A DNA stretch of 13,512 bases from CAYYFX01 sp964471155. GTDB taxonomy: Bacteria > ARS69. The notes under the pieces are model-generated. The model made no database searches and was not told the DNA's origin. It saw only the letters and a list, made by a program, of their open reading frames with translations. The position numbers and the translations under genes are program-made. Where the stretch lies: positions 1 to 13,512 of the forward strand of contig CAYYFX010000108.1 in assembly GCA_964471155.1 (NCBI GenBank), in the 5' to 3' direction. Of this stretch, positions 6,236 to 13,512 are shown piece by piece. The stretch's first letter is position 1. Each line of letters opens with the position of its first letter.

Positions 6236-7930
6236 CTACGCCGCCGCGGTCCGGCCGCGCTTGCGCAGCTCCTCCTCCACGAGCTGGCGGCGGAGGATCT
6301 TGAGGATCGTGCTCTTGGGGAGGGCGTCGCGCACCTCCACCTCGCGCGGGACCTTGTAGGCGGCGAGCCGCTCGCGGCAGAACGACCGGAGCGTCTCCGG
6401 CTCCGCCTTCGTCCCCTCGCGCAGCACGACGAACGACTTCACGAGTTCGCCGCGCTTCTCGTCCGGCACCCCGATCGTGGCGGCCTCCACCACGTCCGGG
6501 TGCTCGGCGAGCACGCGGTCCACCTCGTCCGGATACACCTTGAAGCCGCCCACGACGATCATGTCCTTCTTGCGGCCGCAGATGCGGAAGTAGCCGTCGG
6601 CGTCCATCACCGCGAGATCGCCCGTGTGCAGCCAGCCGTCGCGCAGCGCCTCGGCCGTCTCCCCGGGACGGTTCCAGTAGCCGCGCATCACCTGCGGGCC
6701 GCGCAGCAGCAGCTCGCCCTCGGCGCCCGGCGCCACCTCCGTGACGCCGTCGTCCACCGAAACGAGCCGGCAGTCCGTGGACGGGAGCGGCATGCCGATG
6801 TGGTTGACCTTGCGCGGGCCCCGCGTGGGGTTCACGTGCGTCACCGGCGACGCCTCGGTCAGGCCGAAGCCCTCCACGATGCGGCCGCCCGTGATCTCCT
6901 CGAAGCGGCGCAGCGTCTCCTCCGGGAGCGGCGCCGAGCCGGACACGCACAGCTTGAGCGAGCCGACCTCCAGCCTCGCGGCGCGCTCGTGCGCGGACAT
7001 CGCGTTCACGAGCGCCGGGACGACCGGGAAGATCGTCACGCGGTGCCGGTTCACGGCGTCGATGAGCCGCGCCGTCTCTCGGGGGTTCGCCTCCACGATC
7101 ATCGTGGCGGACAGCGCGACCGGAAGGACCAGGCCCACGGTGAGGCCGAACACGTGGAAGTACGGCAGCGCGGCGAGGAACACCTCCTCGCCGGGCACGA
7201 GCTCCGGCATCCACGCCCTGAGCTGGCGCGCCTGCCGCGCGAGGTTCGCGTGCGTGAGCATGGCGCCCTTCGAGGCGCCGGTCGTGCCGCCCGTGTACTG
7301 CAGCGCGGCCAGGTCGTCGAGCGCGGGCATCGGGGCCGTCGCGCGCGCGGCGCGCGACACGAAGCGGCGGAACGCGTGCACGTGCGGATCGTCCGGCACG
7401 TCCGCGGTGAGCGGAGGATCCGCGCGCTTCAGCTTCATCGGCGCGAGCTGCCGCAGCGGGAAGCGCAGGTACTCCGCGATCCGGGCGACGATCCAGTCCT
7501 GCACCGGCAGGCGGTCGCGGATCGGCGCCAGCTTCGGCCACAGGAAGTCCGCCACGACCGCCGCACGGCAGCCGGCGTCGGTCCACTGCCGCTCGATCTC
7601 CGGCGGCGCCGCCAGCGGGTTCGTCATCACGGCCACGCCGCGCGCGCGCAGCGTCCCGAGGAACGCGATGACCGTCTGCGGCAGGTTCGGGAGCTGGATG
7701 GCCACGCGATCGCCGGGCGCCACCCCGAGCGCCGCGAGGCCGCCGGCGAAGCGGTCCACCGCGTCGTCCAGCTCGCGCCACGTGAGCCGGCCGTTCATGA
7801 AGCGGACGGCGACGCGGTCGGGGAAGCGGCCGGCGCCGTCCCGGAGCAGCTCCGGGATGGAGGGCACGTCGTCGGGGATGGAGGCGGGCACGCCCTCGTC
7901 GTAGCGGGCGTGCCAGGGTCTCGGATCCAT
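6236..7930 (-). CDS. FadD-like long-chain acyl-CoA ligase (AMP-forming)
   Basis: This 564-residue cytosolic enzyme has a length typical of long-chain fatty acid-CoA ligases. It would activate a carboxylic acid with ATP to acyl-AMP and then form acyl-CoA. The motifs are in order: ATP-binding YTGGTTGASKG (211-221), PYFHVFGL (256-263), FGLTEAS (355-361), WLHTGDL (433-439), the hinge/A8 region GRKKDMIVVGG (452-462), and the C-terminal catalytic-lysine segment LPKSTILKILRR (537-548, Lys544). In that last segment the usual Gly before the lysine is Leu. The ATG at 7930 overlaps the stop of the giant upstream gene by 1 nt (TGATG). AGGAGGG lies 12 nt upstream, slightly far, so translation is probably coupled. 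It belongs to a two-gene operon with a second acyl-CoA synthetase fused to an acyltransferase. The specificity (fatty acid versus other acyl chains) is not readable. Confidence 0.93.
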   Translation of the reverse strand: MDPRPWHARYDEGVPASIPDDVPSIPELLRDGAGRFPDRVAVRFMNGRLTWRELDDAVDRFAGGLAALGVAPGDRVAIQLPNLPQTVIAFLGTLRARGVAVMTNPLAAPPEIERQWTDAGCRAAVVADFLWPKLAPIRDRLPVQDWIVARIAEYLRFPLRQLAPMKLKRADPPLTADVPDDPHVHAFRRFVSRAARATAPMPALDDLAALQYTGGTTGASKGAMLTHANLARQARQLRAWMPELVPGEEVFLAALPYFHVFGLTVGLVLPVALSATMIVEANPRETARLIDAVNRHRVTIFPVVPALVNAMSAHERAARLEVGSLKLCVSGSAPLPEETLRRFEEITGGRIVEGFGLTEASPVTHVNPTRGPRKVNHIGMPLPSTDCRLVSVDDGVTEVAPGAEGELLLRGPQVMRGYWNRPGETAEALRDGWLHTGDLAVMDADGYFRICGRKKDMIVVGGFKVYPDEVDRVLAEHPDVVEAATIGVPDEKRGELVKSFVVLREGTKAEPETLRSFCRERLAAYKVPREVEVRDALPKSTILKILRRQLVEEELRKRGRTAAA

Positions 7931-10900
7931 CAGGCGCTGCGGCCCTCCTGGTCCGGTATCGGTCCCGTGGCCGCGGGGACTGAGGGCGCGGCGAACTCGC
8001 CGGACGCGGTTTCGGACAGGATCCTCACGATTCCCGCGTAGCGCGGGTCGAGCCCGAAACCGAAGCGCGCGAAGAATCCGGGCCGGAAGAAGCCGGTGGA
8101 GAGGGCCTTCACGCCCTGCACCTTGAGCCGCTCCAGGAAGTCGGCCATCAGCACCGTGCCGATGTGCCGGCCGCGGCGGTGGCGCGAGACGACGATCCAC
8201 TCGAGCACCGCGTAGGTGATGCTGGGCCGCCGGTAGATGAGCCCGCCGATGACGCGGCCGCTCTCCTCGGTGACCACGAGCAGGTCGTGCTCGGGCGAGG
8301 TGGGCACGCGCCGGAAGTTCGACGCGCGGAAGATGCGGATGAGCGCGTTCGTCTCGTTGGGGTTCGCGGGGCGGCGGATCCGGAAGATCTCGCCGTCCGG
8401 ATCGCGATGCTCCACCTCCACGCCGGCCACCGGGCCGCCGCGCGGGTCCTCCTCGTGCAGCAGCACGGCGCGGCCGCGCGGATCCACGTGCGGGTACAGG
8501 AGGCGCGCGAGGAAGAACTCGCCGCGGTCGTCCAGGGGGAGCGTGCCGCGGAGCTGCGCCACCTCCGCGCGCGCGCCGTCGCGCGTCACCTCGCCGGCGA
8601 GGAGGCGCGTGACGAGGCCGTCCAGCGCGGCCACCACCGGCGCGCCCTCGCCCCGGAACACCGTGTGCCGGAAGAGCTGCAGGCGCGAACCCGGCCGCTC
8701 GGATTCCAGCTCCGCGAGACCGTAGGCGTCCTCGAACTGTTCGAGGGTGTCGGCCTGCGCCTCGAGGGTGGCGTGCGGGTTGAGCTGCGCCCAGCGGCGC
8801 CAGCGGCGCGCGGCCGCGCGGATGCGGGTGGGCAGGAAGCCGCGGCGCTTCACGGAGGACACGAAGCGCAGTGCCGCCGCGCCCAGGCGCCGTCCGGGCG
8901 CTCCCGGCGCGGGCGCGGCGCCGGCGGAAACCGCGTCGGGCCGCAGCCACGGGGCCTCCGCCTCGAGCGCCTCCAGTCCCTCGCGCTCGCCGAGCACCTC
9001 CAGCGCGGCCGCGAACAGCGGCGACCACGGCGGCGGCAGCGGCGCGTCCGCGTGGCGCTCCTCCAGAGGGCGCACGATGAAGCGGTACACGGAGTCCAGG
9101 ACGTCGGTGAGCCGCGCGCACGGCACGCGATCCGCCACCGACACGAGCCGTCCGCCGACCTGCCAGTCGTGCTCGGGCAGCACGACCTTCGCCGGGTTCG
9201 GATGGGCCAGCCGCTCGCGGCGTCCGGACCTTCGCCAGAAGTCCACCATCAACGACACGCACGACGAGACCAGGAACGGCCAAACCTCGGGCAGCCGTCC
9301 CGCCGGGCCCTCGATCGCCGGCGCGCGCTCGGCGGCGAGCGAGTCCACCAGCCGGTCCAGCGTGAGCCCCGGCACGTACTCCTCGGTCCACAACCCGAAG
9401 TCCCGGTAGCCGCCGCCGTGCGTCTTGACGATGGCGCGCGCGAACGTGGAGCGGATGCGCACGGCGAGCCTCAGCTCCTTCTGCACGTCCTCCCAGGGGA
9501 GGTCGTCGTTCACCTTGAGGATGCACTCGAAGCGCACGCCCTCGAACGCGTCGCCGCCCGGGTCCGTCCACTCCAGCAGGTGCACGGTGCGGCTCGTGCC
9601 GCGGCCGAGGTACGAGATGCGCACGGCGCCGGGCTGCAGCGGGACGAGCTTCGGCATCGCGTCGGGCCCGAGCAGCGTGCGGGCCTCGACCAGGAGCGGC
9701 GTCGTGGAGACGGCGCCGAGGATCCGCGCGCGGTGACCGGGGTCCACGTCGCCGTCGAAGCGGACGACCTCCGCCCAGGTCACGCCCTCCGCGGGCGACA
9801 CCGACGGCAGCCGCGCGCGGAACTCACGCACCAGCTCGCCGAGCCACTCGCGGAAGCGCGCGCGCAGGTCGTCGCGGGGGGCCTCGTCCGCGAGCCATGC
9901 GAGCGCGGACCGCACCTGCAAGTGGCTGTCGCGGTGCTCGGTGGCATGGCGCACGATCCAGCGCACGAGCCGATCCACGCGGCTCCGGTCCGTGCGGTCC
10001 TCGCTGCCCAGCGCGTGCACGCGGGCCACGAGGCGGTCCAGCTGGTCGGGGCGGAGCGGCGCGCCGGCGGCGATCGAGACGTCGCGCTCGTCCAGGAACG
10101 CGGGATCCTCGAGGCGCCGCGCCACGAGGTCGTCCAGCTCGTCCGCGGACGCCACCGGGAGGATGGCCCGCAGCGACTCCCCGCGGATGCCGGGATCGGC
10201 GAGGCCGGAGGCGAGCACGTCGTGCACGAGCGCGTCGATCTCCGGGCGGTCCCCCGAGAGGGACTCGCGCAACGACTCCACGGTCGCCCGCCGCTCGGCC
10301 ACGTCGGGGTGCCGCAGCCGGCACGCCAGCTCGTGCAGGATGGCCGCGTCCAGCCCGTGGTCCGACGCCACCGCGCTCGGCAGCGACGCGGCGTCCTCCG
10401 GGGCGGCGAGGGGGCGCGCCACGAGGCGCGTGCTCACCTTGAACCGCCGCCCGCGGCGCCACCAGTGCTCGATGCCCGGCCCGGCGAAGCGGCGCACGGC
10501 GTCGTTGCCGACCCACAGCTCGGCGCGGCCGAAGATCTCGCCGAGCAGGAGCTCGTCGCGCTCGCTCGCGTACACGAGATCCCCGACGAGGATGCCCGCG
10601 TCCGTGCGGCGGATGGGGAGACGGCGCCCGGCCGTGGCGATCTCCAGCCCCTCCGGGGAGGAGCGCAGCTCGCGCGCGTGGATGCCGGTCTGGCGGAGGA
10701 ACCAGTTCGGGACGACCACCGTGAGACCGCCGACCGGGAGCGCCAGGGTCTCGCGCGAGTACATCGGTTCGATGGCGTCGCGGAAGCGCTCCGCCACGAG
10801 CTTGCGCCGCGGCGTGCCCTTCGCGGTGAGTTCCCCGCGCTCCGCGTCGAGGTCGCGGGCGAGCACGGCGAAGTCCACGAGCCGCTCGTACGGCGCGAGG

Positions 10901-12744
10901 AACCGGTTCACCGTGGAGACGACCGGCGCGAACAGCTCGCGCAGCTCCGGCGCGTCCAGCGTGAGGCCGGCGGCGTCGCGGCCGTACGCCTCGCGCAGCT
11001 CCGCGCTCGGGACGATGAGGACGGTGCAGTACTCCCGGTTGTCGCCCACCAGCAGGACGCGCTCGACCGCGTCGAAGTCCTCGAACAGCCGCTCCACGCG
11101 GCGCGGCGAGATCGTCTCGCCCTGGACGTTCTTGAAGATCTCCTTCTTGCGGTCGATGATGCGCAGGTGGCCGTCCGAGTCCTTCGTGACGATGTCCCCC
11201 GTGGCGAGCCAGCCATCGATGCGCTCGGGCTCGTCCGCGGCGGGCGGGGTCACGTAGGGTCCTCGGATGAGGAGCTCCCCGTCCCCGGCCACCTTCGTCT
11301 CGACGCCGGGGAGCGGCACGCCGATGGAATCGTCCCGGTAGTCCCCGGGCGGCGTCATGGTGATGCCCCCGGTGGCCTCGGTCATGCCGAAGCCCGAGTG
11401 CAGCTCGATGCCCGCCGCATGGAAGCGGCGGAAGACCGCGGGGGGGAGGTAGCCCGCGGCGGACAGGCCGCGCCGCAGCCGGCCGCCCGTGGTCTCCACG
11501 AGCGCGCGGGAGAGGCGATGCTGCGTCTCGCGGTCGGCGTCCGCGTCCGCGGACAGCGGCGCGACGGACTCCGCGATCTGGATCCACTTCTTCGGCACGC
11601 TGATGAACGTGGTGGGGCGGACGCGCTGGAACGAGAACAGCAGCGACTCCACCGACACGTCCTCCACGAACGCGTACATGGCTCCCCAGAAGACGCAACC
11701 CAGCATCTCGAGCCAGCGGCCGAACGTGTGGTACAGCGGCAGGTAGCAGAGGAAGACGTCGCCCTCGCCCAGGTCCGGCCAGGCCGCGGCGCGCGCGAAG
11801 CGCTTCGTCACGAGGTTCGCGTGCGTGAAGGGGACGCCCTTCGGGTGGCCGGTGGTTCCGGAGGTGTACATCACGGTGGCGAGGTCGCCCGAGCGGACGC
11901 CGGCCGCGGCGTTGCGCACCTCGTCGTCGGAGGATGCCGCGCCCAGCGCCAGGAAGTCCGCGAGGGACGCCGGACCGGGAACGCCGTCCATGGAGTGCGC
12001 GAGCCAGTGCACGCGCGGGACGGGGACGTCGTTCCACGCGCGTCGCGCGGCCTCGTCGCCGAGGAACAGCGCGCCGGGCTTCGCCGCGGCGAGGATCTCC
12101 GCGGCCTGCGCCGGCGGGAGATTCGCGGGGACGGGCACGTTCACCGTCCCGGTGACCAGGCACGCCAGGTCGAACAGCGCGATCTCCGGGGAGTTGGCGC
12201 CGAGCATCGCCACCGGGGTGGCCGCGTCCACCTCGGCACGGGCACGGAGGGCGAGCAGCGCGCGGCCGATCTCCAGCACGCGCGCCTCGGCCTGCTTCCA
12301 GGAGACGCGCACGTCCTTGCGGTCGGGCGCCAGCAGGAACAGGGTGCGGTCGCCGAAAGCGCGCGCGCGGTCGAAGAAGAGCGGGCCCACCGTGTAGTCC
12401 GACACGCGGACCGCCTCGATCACGAGGTCGGTCCATTCCTCCGCGTAGGGGGAGGCGGCGAAGGCGAGACGCACGTTCCGGCGCGACGCCGCCTCGAGGA
12501 TGCGATGCAGGAGGGCGCGGGCCGCGTGGATGCGCCCGGCGGCGGACTCGTCCGCGGCGGCGCGGGCCTGCACGAGGGAGGCCAGGGCCTCGCGGGTGGC
12601 GCGCAGCAGCTCGGTGGCGCGCGCGGCGGAGCCGGGTGAATCGGCCAGGGTCTCCAGCGCGTCCACCGCCTCGCGGACGTGGGCCAGCAGCTCCGCGCGG
12701 ATCGGCGGGGCCTGGGCGGCGGTTTCGCTCGGGACCTCGTTCAT
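7930..12744 (-). CDS. Giant fusion: long-chain acyl-CoA synthetase + unknown/kinase-like region + GNAT acyltransferase
   Basis: This 1604-residue cytosolic protein far exceeds the usual 550-700 of acyl-CoA synthetases. Residues 1-105 are an Ala/Leu/Arg helical region. Residues 110-665 are a long-chain (FAA1/FadD15-type) adenylating module: YTSGTTGHPKG (293-303), LPLYHTFGR (335-343), GFGMTEATGG (451-460), ATGDI (514-518), DRKKEIFKNVQGE (531-543) and a C-terminal GELTAKGTPRRK segment (to 648) with the lysine shifted. Residues 666-1040 are unrecognised: a beta-rich piece, then helical HEAT-like stretches. Residues 1040-1228 look kinase-like: GRGTSRTV, ILKVN with Lys1077, a hinge TEEYVPG, and VADR. 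A basic linker follows near 1290-1320. Residues 1444-1576 form a GNAT domain with the acyl-CoA loop RRGRHIG (1523-1529) and a late GFFRPGFFARFGF. The ATG at 12744 was chosen over one at 12765 because GGGGAG precedes it. A likely role is activating an acyl group and transferring it to an amine or protein lysine (inference). Confidence 0.88.
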   Translation of the reverse strand: MNEVPSETAAQAPPIRAELLAHVREAVDALETLADSPGSAARATELLRATREALASLVQARAAADESAAGRIHAARALLHRILEAASRRNVRLAFAASPYAEEWTDLVIEAVRVSDYTVGPLFFDRARAFGDRTLFLLAPDRKDVRVSWKQAEARVLEIGRALLALRARAEVDAATPVAMLGANSPEIALFDLACLVTGTVNVPVPANLPPAQAAEILAAAKPGALFLGDEAARRAWNDVPVPRVHWLAHSMDGVPGPASLADFLALGAASSDDEVRNAAAGVRSGDLATVMYTSGTTGHPKGVPFTHANLVTKRFARAAAWPDLGEGDVFLCYLPLYHTFGRWLEMLGCVFWGAMYAFVEDVSVESLLFSFQRVRPTTFISVPKKWIQIAESVAPLSADADADRETQHRLSRALVETTGGRLRRGLSAAGYLPPAVFRRFHAAGIELHSGFGMTEATGGITMTPPGDYRDDSIGVPLPGVETKVAGDGELLIRGPYVTPPAADEPERIDGWLATGDIVTKDSDGHLRIIDRKKEIFKNVQGETISPRRVERLFEDFDAVERVLLVGDNREYCTVLIVPSAELREAYGRDAAGLTLDAPELRELFAPVVSTVNRFLAPYERLVDFAVLARDLDAERGELTAKGTPRRKLVAERFRDAIEPMYSRETLALPVGGLTVVVPNWFLRQTGIHARELRSSPEGLEIATAGRRLPIRRTDAGILVGDLVYASERDELLLGEIFGRAELWVGNDAVRRFAGPGIEHWWRRGRRFKVSTRLVARPLAAPEDAASLPSAVASDHGLDAAILHELACRLRHPDVAERRATVESLRESLSGDRPEIDALVHDVLASGLADPGIRGESLRAILPVASADELDDLVARRLEDPAFLDERDVSIAAGAPLRPDQLDRLVARVHALGSEDRTDRSRVDRLVRWIVRHATEHRDSHLQVRSALAWLADEAPRDDLRARFREWLGELVREFRARLPSVSPAEGVTWAEVVRFDGDVDPGHRARILGAVSTTPLLVEARTLLGPDAMPKLVPLQPGAVRISYLGRGTSRTVHLLEWTDPGGDAFEGVRFECILKVNDDLPWEDVQKELRLAVRIRSTFARAIVKTHGGGYRDFGLWTEEYVPGLTLDRLVDSLAAERAPAIEGPAGRLPEVWPFLVSSCVSLMVDFWRRSGRRERLAHPNPAKVVLPEHDWQVGGRLVSVADRVPCARLTDVLDSVYRFIVRPLEERHADAPLPPPWSPLFAAALEVLGEREGLEALEAEAPWLRPDAVSAGAAPAPGAPGRRLGAAALRFVSSVKRRGFLPTRIRAAARRWRRWAQLNPHATLEAQADTLEQFEDAYGLAELESERPGSRLQLFRHTVFRGEGAPVVAALDGLVTRLLAGEVTRDGARAEVAQLRGTLPLDDRGEFFLARLLYPHVDPRGRAVLLHEEDPRGGPVAGVEVEHRDPDGEIFRIRRPANPNETNALIRIFRASNFRRVPTSPEHDLLVVTEESGRVIGGLIYRRPSITYAVLEWIVVSRHRRGRHIGTVLMADFLERLKVQGVKALSTGFFRPGFFARFGFGLDPRYAGIVRILSETASGEFAAPSVPAATGPIPDQEGRSA

Positions 12745-12798
12745 CGGACTCCCCGGATCAGGCATCCTAGCACCGGTGGACGCCGGAGGGGAGGAGCG
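12745..12798. promoter_or_regulatory. 54-nt divergent promoter region
   Basis: This gap separates the giant acyl-CoA synthetase gene (leftward) from the DNA glycosylase gene (rightward) and must hold the 5' signals of both unless promoters overlap the coding regions. It contains an 8-bp palindrome CACCGGTG at 12771-12778. TAGGAT on the minus strand (12764-12769) is a weak -10 candidate with no matching -35. GGAGG at 12785-12789 serves the rightward gene. No operator can be named. Confidence 0.4.
12749..12754 (-). promoter_or_regulatory. Shine-Dalgarno deciding the giant gene's start
   Basis: Minus-strand GGGGAG with a 4-nt spacer precedes the ATG at 12744. The upstream in-frame ATG at 12765 has no purine-rich sequence at a usable distance, so the shorter start is preferred. 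Confidence 0.6.
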
Positions 12799-13512
12799 AT
12801 GCCGGAACTGCCGGAGGTGGAGGCGTCACGCAGGCTGGCCGAGCGTGTCGCGTGCGGGCGGAGGATCGTGCGCGCGACGTGCGCGGAGGATCGCATCGTG
12901 TTCGAGGGCGTGGCGCCGTCCACGGTGGCGCGCAAGCTCGCGGGGCGCACCGTGCGCGCCGTGCGACGGTGGGGCAAGTACTGGTGGCTGGAGCTGGACC
13001 GGCCGCCGCATCCCCTGATCCACTTCGGCATGGCGGGCGGGCTTCGCGCGCGCGACGCCGCGCCGCTCGTCCTCGTGTCCAGTCCGCGCCGGGAGGACGC
13101 GGCGTGGCCGCCGCGCTTCGCGAAGTTGCATCTTCGGCTGGACGACGGCGGCGAGCTGGTCGTGACGGACAAGCGCCGCCTCGGACGCATCCGCCTGCGC
13201 GAGGATCCGGAGAACGAGCCGCCGGTGTCGCGGCTGGGCTTCGACCCGCTGCTGTCGCCGCCGGCGCCGGCGGAGTTCACGCGGGCGCTCCGCGCGCGCG
13301 CCGCGCCGGTGAAGGCCGTGCTCCTGGACCAGGCGTTCGCGGCCGGTGTGGGCAACTGGATCGCGGACGAGGTGCTCTACCAGTCCCGCATCGACCCCAG
13401 GCGCCGCGCGTCCGCGCTGACGGCGGCCGAGGCCCGCCGGCTGCGCACGGTGCTCCTGCGCGTGATCCGCCGCGCGGTGGCGGTGGACGCGGACAAGTCC
13501 CGCTTCCCGCGC
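12799..13512 (+). CDS. mutM: Formamidopyrimidine-DNA glycosylase (Fpg/Nei superfamily, plant/fungal-like), 3' end off window
   Basis: The frame runs from the ATG at 12799 to the right edge without a stop (238 residues visible). It is a base-excision-repair enzyme that removes oxidised purines such as formamidopyrimidines and 8-oxoguanine and nicks the DNA. The N-terminus MPELPEVE carries the Pro2 nucleophile and Glu3 of the family. Lys60 in RRWGKYWWLEL corresponds to the conserved DNA-contacting lysine, HFGMAG (75-80) to the HLGMSG loop, and TDKRRLGRI (123-131) and GVGNWIADEVLYQSRIDP (183-200) to the helix-two-turn-helix region. The last motif matches plant and fungal Fpg (GxGNWxADEVLYQxRIxP) better than bacterial MutM (GxGNxYAxExLF). 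Plant-type members lack the zinc finger; whether this one does lies beyond the edge. The Shine-Dalgarno sequence is GGAGG at 12785-12789. The gene is divergent from the acyl-CoA operon, with no functional link evident. Confidence 0.92.
   Translation, partial: MPELPEVEASRRLAERVACGRRIVRATCAEDRIVFEGVAPSTVARKLAGRTVRAVRRWGKYWWLELDRPPHPLIHFGMAGGLRARDAAPLVLVSSPRREDAAWPPRFAKLHLRLDDGGELVVTDKRRLGRIRLREDPENEPPVSRLGFDPLLSPPAPAEFTRALRARAAPVKAVLLDQAFAAGVGNWIADEVLYQSRIDPRRRASALTAAEARRLRTVLLRVIRRAVAVDADKSRFPR

Noticed and set aside
6220..6244. A 6-bp inverted repeat GCGGCG/CGCCGC in the convergent gap between the MATE gene and the FadD-like ligase
   Set aside because: It has short arms, a 13-nt loop, no T-run and overlaps the ligase 3' end; such repeats are expected by chance at this GC content.
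8164..12639. A 1491-codon open frame on the + strand, antisense to the giant acyl-CoA synthetase gene
   Set aside because: It encodes R/H/A/E/G-rich low-complexity sequence with no domain logic. At this GC content antisense frames of strongly coding genes stay open by codon bias, while the minus frame holds clear adenylation and GNAT motifs.
12745..12765. A longer start (ATG 12765) for the giant fusion protein
   Set aside because: There is no Shine-Dalgarno sequence at usable distance. The ATG at 12744 has GGGGAG upstream, and the seven extra residues show no family conservation that I can see.

Overview
The window is about three-quarters G+C by eye. It reads as chromosomal DNA of a Gram-negative (two-membrane) bacterium, because it encodes an outer-membrane beta-barrel and a lipoprotein cytochrome. 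The phylum cannot be fixed from sequence reading alone. Very high GC, many GTG starts, tight operons and abundant multiheme cytochromes would fit Eisenbacteria-, Gemmatimonadota- or Myxococcota-like lineages (inference).

Layout, left to right. (1) Positions 2-298 (+) are the 3' end of an unidentified gene, followed by a strong hairpin (323-353) that separates it from the next, convergent operon. (2) Positions 407-4451 (-) are a three-gene operon transcribed in the order lipoprotein multiheme cytochrome c (eight CXXCH plus one CX4CH), heme-free outer-membrane beta-barrel, periplasmic 12-heme cytochrome c. The genes are 2 nt apart and then overlap by 4 nt. This is the gene content of a porin-cytochrome (Pcc/Mtr-like) conduit that carries electrons across the outer membrane. 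(3) Positions 4452-4794 are a 343-nt divergent spacer with three back-to-back inverted repeats in the cytochrome leader and another GC-rich hairpin toward the transporter. (4) Positions 4795-6219 (+) encode a complete MATE-family exporter. (5) Positions 6236-12744 (-) are a two-gene operon. The first gene encodes a giant 1604-residue protein that joins an AMP-forming long-chain acyl-CoA synthetase module, a roughly 375-residue region of unknown nature, a kinase-like but degenerate segment and a C-terminal GNAT acyltransferase. The second, overlapping by 1 nt, is an ordinary FadD-like acyl-CoA ligase. (6) Positions 12799-13512 (+) are the 5' part of a DNA glycosylase of the Fpg/Nei superfamily that resembles plant and fungal Fpg more than classical bacterial MutM. 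It diverges from the giant gene across only 54 nt and runs off the right edge.

How the genes work together. The cytochrome operon is a self-contained respiratory module: the periplasmic cytochrome would pass electrons through the barrel to the surface lipoprotein, and metal oxides, other cells or soluble acceptors could be the final acceptor. The acyl-CoA operon activates fatty or other carboxylic acids. The fused GNAT domain suggests that the activated acyl group is transferred to an amine, or that a ligase (possibly the partner ligase) is regulated by lysine acylation; both are inference. No insertion sequences, CRISPR arrays, tRNAs or rRNAs were seen.
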